From contig JABLXZ010000001.1 of NCBI GenBank assembly GCA_013177935.1, positions 512,191-576,190 of the forward strand: DNA of 64,000 bases. Direction: 5' to 3'. Both the position numbers and the translations under genes were made by a program. This document shows, piece by piece, positions 61,401-64,000 of the stretch. Position 1 is the first letter of the stretch, and every line of letters starts with the position of its first letter. Source of the stretch: a candidate division WOR-3 bacterium. GTDB lineage: Bacteria > Hydrothermota > Tepidihabitantia > Tepidihabitantales > Tepidihabitantaceae. The notes under the pieces were generated by a model, which worked only from the letters and a program-made list of their open reading frames with translations, did not search any database and was not told the origin of the DNA.

Positions 61401-61742
61401 CTGATATCTAAGTAACTCCAGAGCGGCAACAACCCGACCTTTTAACTCCGGAAAAACCCGTTCAAGTTTATATGCTACCGCTTTAATTCTAACTTCTTTA
61501 AACCAGTCCCAGACAAAAAAGATGGTTAAGGGCGTCAGGAACAAGAGCACCGCCCAACCCGAAAGGAAAAAAAGGGCACTGAGAACTATCCCCATAGCAG
61601 CAACACCGATTGCCAGAAAGAAGGTGGACAGTAAAACATTGACGAGCACCGCCCGCTGCGCCCGGCGTATTTCCTTAATTAAAATAGTACCCTCGCCCCT
61701 TGCGGGAGAAAGTAGGGTGAAGGGAAAAATCTTGCGCTTCAT
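58482..61742 (-). CDS. giant membrane-anchored coiled-coil protein (DUF4175-like)
   Basis: The product of about 1086 residues has two hydrophobic segments near the N-terminus (about 30-80, FFLAIGVAAMGIVLSALFFL and following) and another near 160-180. A beta-rich region (about 195-480) contains LPDEAPFVKVFRPGRDIDLP and a LRYYVEVRDND strand. A very long Gln/Glu/Leu-rich coiled-coil (about 500-1060) is interrupted by a Gly/Met-rich stretch (about 860-930). The layout resembles DUF4175 proteins of Bacteroidetes-type genomes, of unknown function. The ATG at 61742 with GAGG upstream is preferred to a TTG at 61769. The first codons encode a REP-like DNA element (61690-61724). Confidence 0.75.
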   Translation of the reverse strand: MKRKIFPFTLLSPARGEGTILIKEIRRAQRAVLVNVLLSTFFLAIGVAAMGIVLSALFFLSGWAVLLFLTPLTIFFVWDWFKEVRIKAVAYKLERVFPELKGRVVAALELLRYQGGVEGYSMELRDAAVAQVEELLRDRPKKSLVSKWRIFLCGMYAVGWLGSLFGFIAVGGERFAVGLKNGFTPCRLEVKFQVAPGDTMVMAGDVVTFSVHVQPEGVFERVRMEIREDNGAQRSIVLSGNWVDFAVREGMSYRFRVLGKSSDWFRVGLIAPLTLRRMVLRCQPPAYVRLPESEVRGEELIVLKGTRVVLEGEASQAVADGRLVFASETTMVTVDRKTPTRIRAEFVAQGEGEIGIELVPVQGEAVQKVARIQLRLLPDEAPFVKVFRPGRDIDLPMSMQVLLGINSIDDYGLTDLTLHYGKDSINEVVRLKRFSGEREDTTLYVWNLSSSGLLPGEVLRYYVEVRDNDLISGPKMTKSDVFSIRFPTMTEIYSAAVEKTRTTQEELTPLEAKQEELNSQLTRIGEELKRSRELSWEEKKRLEGLLEEQKQLLGQVEALKQEIARTIDEMVQGMSYVPETRERLEQLQELLSRVLPQELQKALGELAQKLGERAPDVRQVLERVQLEQERFKENIERALELLKRIMEEERLEALARQAKELQKTQEDVSRELKNGVSEELAQKQAKINQSFDSLRTELNKLAAELPEAVIADSLNALNEKIAQNGLEQLAQELQSQLGRGEQQMALQKSEKLERGFKELAENLERLSEGLKRRRSEEVMRKLISASDALLKVSQAQEGLENRLAEKANPAHLAPEEMGLLEATRLVAESLAALGAQTLIVSPEMVQQLARVINHMKSAAEMLSAGAAGTGKGQMTQARMSLNRSVSMVLDAAAQAAQGGGMKGGLQSLLEQLSQMTAEQMAINAGMSGIPIPIPVSGLSAGQMEQLQRLLAQQAALREQLERLLQSMGGQRPGLTGRLDQLVEEMKAVERALSELQIDRKLIERQEGILSRMLDAERSLRQQGFKEERQAETGKEYRIEVLPELPDDFGERNKVLREELLRALKQGYPREYERLIRSYFERLLEER
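61690..61724. repeat. REP-like palindromic element inside the coding start of the coiled-coil gene
   Basis: CCCTCGCCCCTTGCGGGAG followed by AAAGTAGGGTGAAGGG resembles the dispersed CCCTC(T)CCC...GGGAG...GGGTGAGGG repeats of many bacterial genomes. In frame on the minus strand it gives FTLLSPARGEGT, the typical translated-repeat peptide. Only one copy is in this window. Confidence 0.45.
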
Positions 61743-61933
61743 TTGCCTCAATTTAAATAGTACCCGCAAACCTCTAAGATTGCAACATCAACAGGGCACG
61801 ACTCTCTTTATCTCTTTACTGCTCCACTATTAAGAAACAAACCTGCAGTACCGCTCAACTTCCTCAGATTTTACCTTCTCCTTTTAACTTGACTTAACTC
61901 GGCGACACCTTAACCTTTTTATACCAGAACACA

Positions 61934-62845
61934 ATGGCAAACCCCGCTTTTCATCTCCAGCAAAAAGCCGAACGCCGAATAACTGTTATCGGGATGGTAG
62001 TTAACATTATGCTTGTCATCGGCAAACTTTTTGCCGGTCTTATAAGTAACTCCAGTGCGATAATCGCCGATGGCCTGCACTCCTTTTCCGACCTTGCCAG
62101 TGACATTGCGGTGCTCTGGGGTATCCGCGCCGCAAAACAACCTCCGGATTATGACCATCACTACGGACACCATCGTTACGAAGCAATCACCGCCCTTGGC
62201 GTCGGCATCCTCCTTATCGGTGCCGCCCTATTCATCGCCTACGAAGCGCTCATCACCATCAGCCAGCGCCACACCGCACTGCGCAACTGGCTACCATTCT
62301 ACATCGCCCTCGCCTCAATTGTTCTCAAAGAAATACTTTACTGGTTCACTCGTGCCGTTGGCAAACGCTATCACAATCAGGCGCTCATTGCCAACGCCTG
62401 GCACCACCGCTCTGATGCCTTCTCCTCTATTGCCGCAGCACTTGGTATCCTTGGTGCCCTTATCGGCGGTGAAAAATGGTCTTTCCTTGACCACCTCACC
62501 GCGGTCCTGCTTGCCGCCTTTCTCGTGTACATCGGCATTCGCATCGTCCGGGGTGCGCTCCACAAACTTTCGGACCGTGCTCCAGACCAGCAGACGCTGA
62601 CAAAAATCCACCAGGCAATTAGCGCTATCCCCGGCGTAAAAAGCTTCCACGCCTTCCGTGCCCGTTCTGCTGGTTCGGGTAACAAAATTGAAATGGATGT
62701 TCATGTTCTTGTTGACCCGAATATAACTGTTCAGGCTGGACACGAAATCGCCACCCAGGTCGAGGAGCAAATCAAAATTGCCAACCCTGATGTTACCAGC
62801 ATCGTTATCCACATTGAACCGGAACAGGAGGACGAAGCAACTTAA
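61934..62845 (+). CDS. cation diffusion facilitator (CDF) metal transporter
   Basis: The 303-residue protein has six membrane helices. The CDF metal-site motifs are present: SSAIIADGLHSFSDLASD in helix 2 (HxxxD, with Asp and His) and ANAWHHRSDAFSS in helix 5 (HxxxD). A cytoplasmic beta-alpha domain (about 205-303) has FHAFRARSAGSGNKIEMDVHVLVDPNITVQAGHEIATQVEEQI. It exports divalent metals (Zn, Fe, Mn or Co) by antiport. The HxxxD pair at both sites is compatible with zinc, but selectivity is unproven. It is divergent from the coiled-coil gene, and no other metal gene is nearby. TATACC lies 8 nt upstream, hinting at another short leader, but without a good -35. Confidence 0.92.
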   Translation: MANPAFHLQQKAERRITVIGMVVNIMLVIGKLFAGLISNSSAIIADGLHSFSDLASDIAVLWGIRAAKQPPDYDHHYGHHRYEAITALGVGILLIGAALFIAYEALITISQRHTALRNWLPFYIALASIVLKEILYWFTRAVGKRYHNQALIANAWHHRSDAFSSIAAALGILGALIGGEKWSFLDHLTAVLLAAFLVYIGIRIVRGALHKLSDRAPDQQTLTKIHQAISAIPGVKSFHAFRARSAGSGNKIEMDVHVLVDPNITVQAGHEIATQVEEQIKIANPDVTSIVIHIEPEQEDEAT

Positions 62846-63186
62846 CCAATCCCCATCACTCTTGCCGGATAAACCTGATGCGCCCGTTTCTCCTAAACTC
62901 AGTACCCCACCCGTTTCACTGCCAAAACGCGCACCAACCCGGTAACTATCCCGGGGATTACTCCTGGTCTGCCCTGTGCTTTGTAGTAATGTCTATAATA
63001 AAATCGGCTAACCTGTTCATTAATCAAATATTACAAAAATTCTACGCCGCAACCGCGTTCGTTCTCCGTTAAAATTTCGACCTTTAAGGCTCTTACATTA
63101 ATAGAACCCCTATGCATGTTTCACCATTTTCCCCGACTAATTTATCAATTTATTCTCTTTTCTCAAAACCGCCGGTGCTAAAATCC
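62846..63186. other. intergenic region, no feature recognised
   Basis: About 340 nt between two plus-strand genes. A 64-codon open frame at 62878-63072 has no recognisable motif and no Shine-Dalgarno. No terminator hairpin was found. The right end carries the rmuC promoter. Confidence 0.4.
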
Positions 63187-63214
63187 TTGACCTCTGTTCA
63201 GATTGGCTTATCCT
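63187..63214 (+). promoter_or_regulatory. promoter for rmuC, likely leaderless
   Basis: TTGACC (63187-63192), 16-nt spacer, TATCCT (63209-63214), then 6 nt to a GTG at 63221. An in-frame stop (TAG) directly precedes the GTG, and no Shine-Dalgarno is present. Confidence 0.6.
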
Positions 63215-63220
63215 AAATAG

Positions 63221-64000
63221 GTGGTCTTTGTTTACATCGCCGCTGCCCTTGCCCTGATAATAAGCATCGTGGTTCTGTTGCTGTATCTTACCCGCTCCCG
63301 GCAACCGGCAAGCGACCTGCATCTGCTCCTCCAGCAGTTTGAGTCGCTCCGCCAGCAACAGATTCAGGCGCTTGACAACAACGCCCAGCTCTTGAATCAG
63401 CGTTTAAGTGAAATCAACCGGCTCCTTGCCGAAAACACCGGTCAGATTAACACCCGGCTCGACAATGCGGCGCGTATGGTAAGTGATGTTTCCCGTGCCC
63501 TGGGCGAACTGTCTCAGGCATCACAGCAAATTTACGAAATCGGGAAAAACATCGCCTCCTTACAGGAAATTTTGCGCGCCCCTAAACCGCGCGGTGTCCT
63601 CGGCGAACTTTTCCTGGGCAACCTGCTTCAGGAGATGGTCCCGAACAACTACGAACTACAATACCGTTTTCGTTCTGGTGTCAAAGTTGATGCGGTGGTC
63701 CGGCTTGGTAACCGGCTGGTGCCGATTGATGCCAAATTCCCGCTGGAAAACTTCCAGCGCCTGCTCGCCGCTCCGGACGACACCAGCCGGCGCAGTTTAC
63801 GAAAACAGTTCCTGAACGACATTAAAAAACATATCGACACCATCGCGGACAAATACATCCTGCCCGATGAAGGGACTTTTGACTTTGCCTTGATGTACAT
63901 CCCGGCAGAAAATGTGTACTACGAAACAATCGTCGCCAATCCCACCGAAGAAAAAGAGACCATTTTGGATTACGCCTTTTCCCGTCGGGTAATTCCGGTT
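63221..64000 (+). CDS. rmuC: RmuC-family protein (partial, runs off the window)
   Basis: The frame from GTG 63221 stays open to the window end (260 codons). Residues about 3-24 form an N-terminal membrane helix. A Gln/Leu-rich coiled-coil (about 30-125) and the start of the RmuC nuclease-fold domain follow. That domain has GVLGELFLGNLLQEMVPNNYELQYRF, SGVKVDAVVRLGNRLVPIDAKFPLENF (a PD-(D/E)XK-like D...DAK core) and YIPAENVYYETIV. RmuC limits recombination between inverted repeats and is thought to cleave DNA. The start is GTG, since an in-frame stop precedes it and a promoter ends 6 nt upstream. The C-terminal part lies outside the window. Confidence 0.9.
   Translation, partial: MVFVYIAAALALIISIVVLLLYLTRSRQPASDLHLLLQQFESLRQQQIQALDNNAQLLNQRLSEINRLLAENTGQINTRLDNAARMVSDVSRALGELSQASQQIYEIGKNIASLQEILRAPKPRGVLGELFLGNLLQEMVPNNYELQYRFRSGVKVDAVVRLGNRLVPIDAKFPLENFQRLLAAPDDTSRRSLRKQFLNDIKKHIDTIADKYILPDEGTFDFALMYIPAENVYYETIVANPTEEKETILDYAFSRRVIPV

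Noticed and set aside
62070-62600. A 176-codon open frame on the plus strand inside the CDF transporter
   Set aside because: It is a frame-shifted shadow of the transporter, rich in Ser/Pro/Thr as expected from reading that gene out of frame.
62878-63072. A 64-codon open frame between the CDF gene and rmuC
   Set aside because: There is no Shine-Dalgarno or motif and its composition is ordinary; a chance frame is more likely.

Overview
The window looks like a gene-dense chromosomal contig from an uncultured Gram-negative bacterium. The best guess is the candidate division WOR-3 / Stahlbacteria or a relative. This rests on moderate GC, a BamA-type outer-membrane assembly protein, a LapA/LapB pair, and many secreted proteins ending in a Bacteroidetes-like sorting domain (pattern GVYFVR...KVVIVR) next to a PorV/PorQ-like barrel. 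The lineage is an inference. No rRNA, CRISPR array, integrase or insertion sequence was seen.

Layout. 1-7,019 (minus): a TPR lipoprotein, tRNA-Ala(GGC), and three large secreted propeller or repeat proteins with sorting domains. 7,317-8,345 (plus): a free-standing pyruvate-kinase C-terminal domain and a HIT protein. 8,412-11,537 (minus): a 1041-residue surface protein. 12,051-17,446 (plus): miaB-lapA-lapB-mutS. 17,690-23,472 (plus): a structured leader, a tandem-GNAT acetyltransferase, an SLBB protein, a receiver-PAS-histidine kinase, a receiver protein and a PilB/GspE ATPase. 23,519-25,645 (minus): a membrane pyrophosphatase. 25,813-27,734 (plus): a secreted protein and an adenosine-specific kinase. 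27,948-28,790 (minus): an Abi_C-like defence-type gene in AT-rich surroundings. 29,609-36,957 (plus): a secreted six-hairpin-like protein, clpC and bamA. 37,001-38,629 (minus): an arylsulfotransferase-like protein. 38,847-42,350 (plus): a CruF-like membrane protein and a TPR/FG-GAP protein. 42,440-48,975 (plus): tRNA-Phe, rpsT and a glycan cluster (GT4, flippase-like, YfhO, GT39). 49,011-51,589 (plus): a FlgD-like-tailed protein and a PorV/PorQ-like barrel. 51,577-61,742 (minus): a five-gene envelope cluster. 61,934-64,000 (plus): a cation-efflux transporter and partial rmuC.

The most unusual content is the 51.6-61.7 kb minus-strand cluster. It encodes a giant membrane coiled-coil protein, a TPR protein, a kinase C-lobe with no N-lobe fused to a membrane segment, two PASTA domains and a zinc ribbon, an exported zinc-ribbon/PEGA protein, and an Ig/YVTN-propeller protein. 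The kinase-like gene has its own promoter a few bases before its start codon, which argues that the missing N-lobe is not an assembly or frameshift artefact.

A second theme is transcription. Several genes (7317, 12051, about 29612, 39747, 49011, 56763 minus, 63221, perhaps 32279) have a good -35/-10 pair ending about 3-10 nt before the start codon and no Shine-Dalgarno, as expected for leaderless mRNAs. Other genes, notably most secreted-protein genes, carry clear AGGAGG-type sites.

All functions were read from motifs by eye. No database search was possible.
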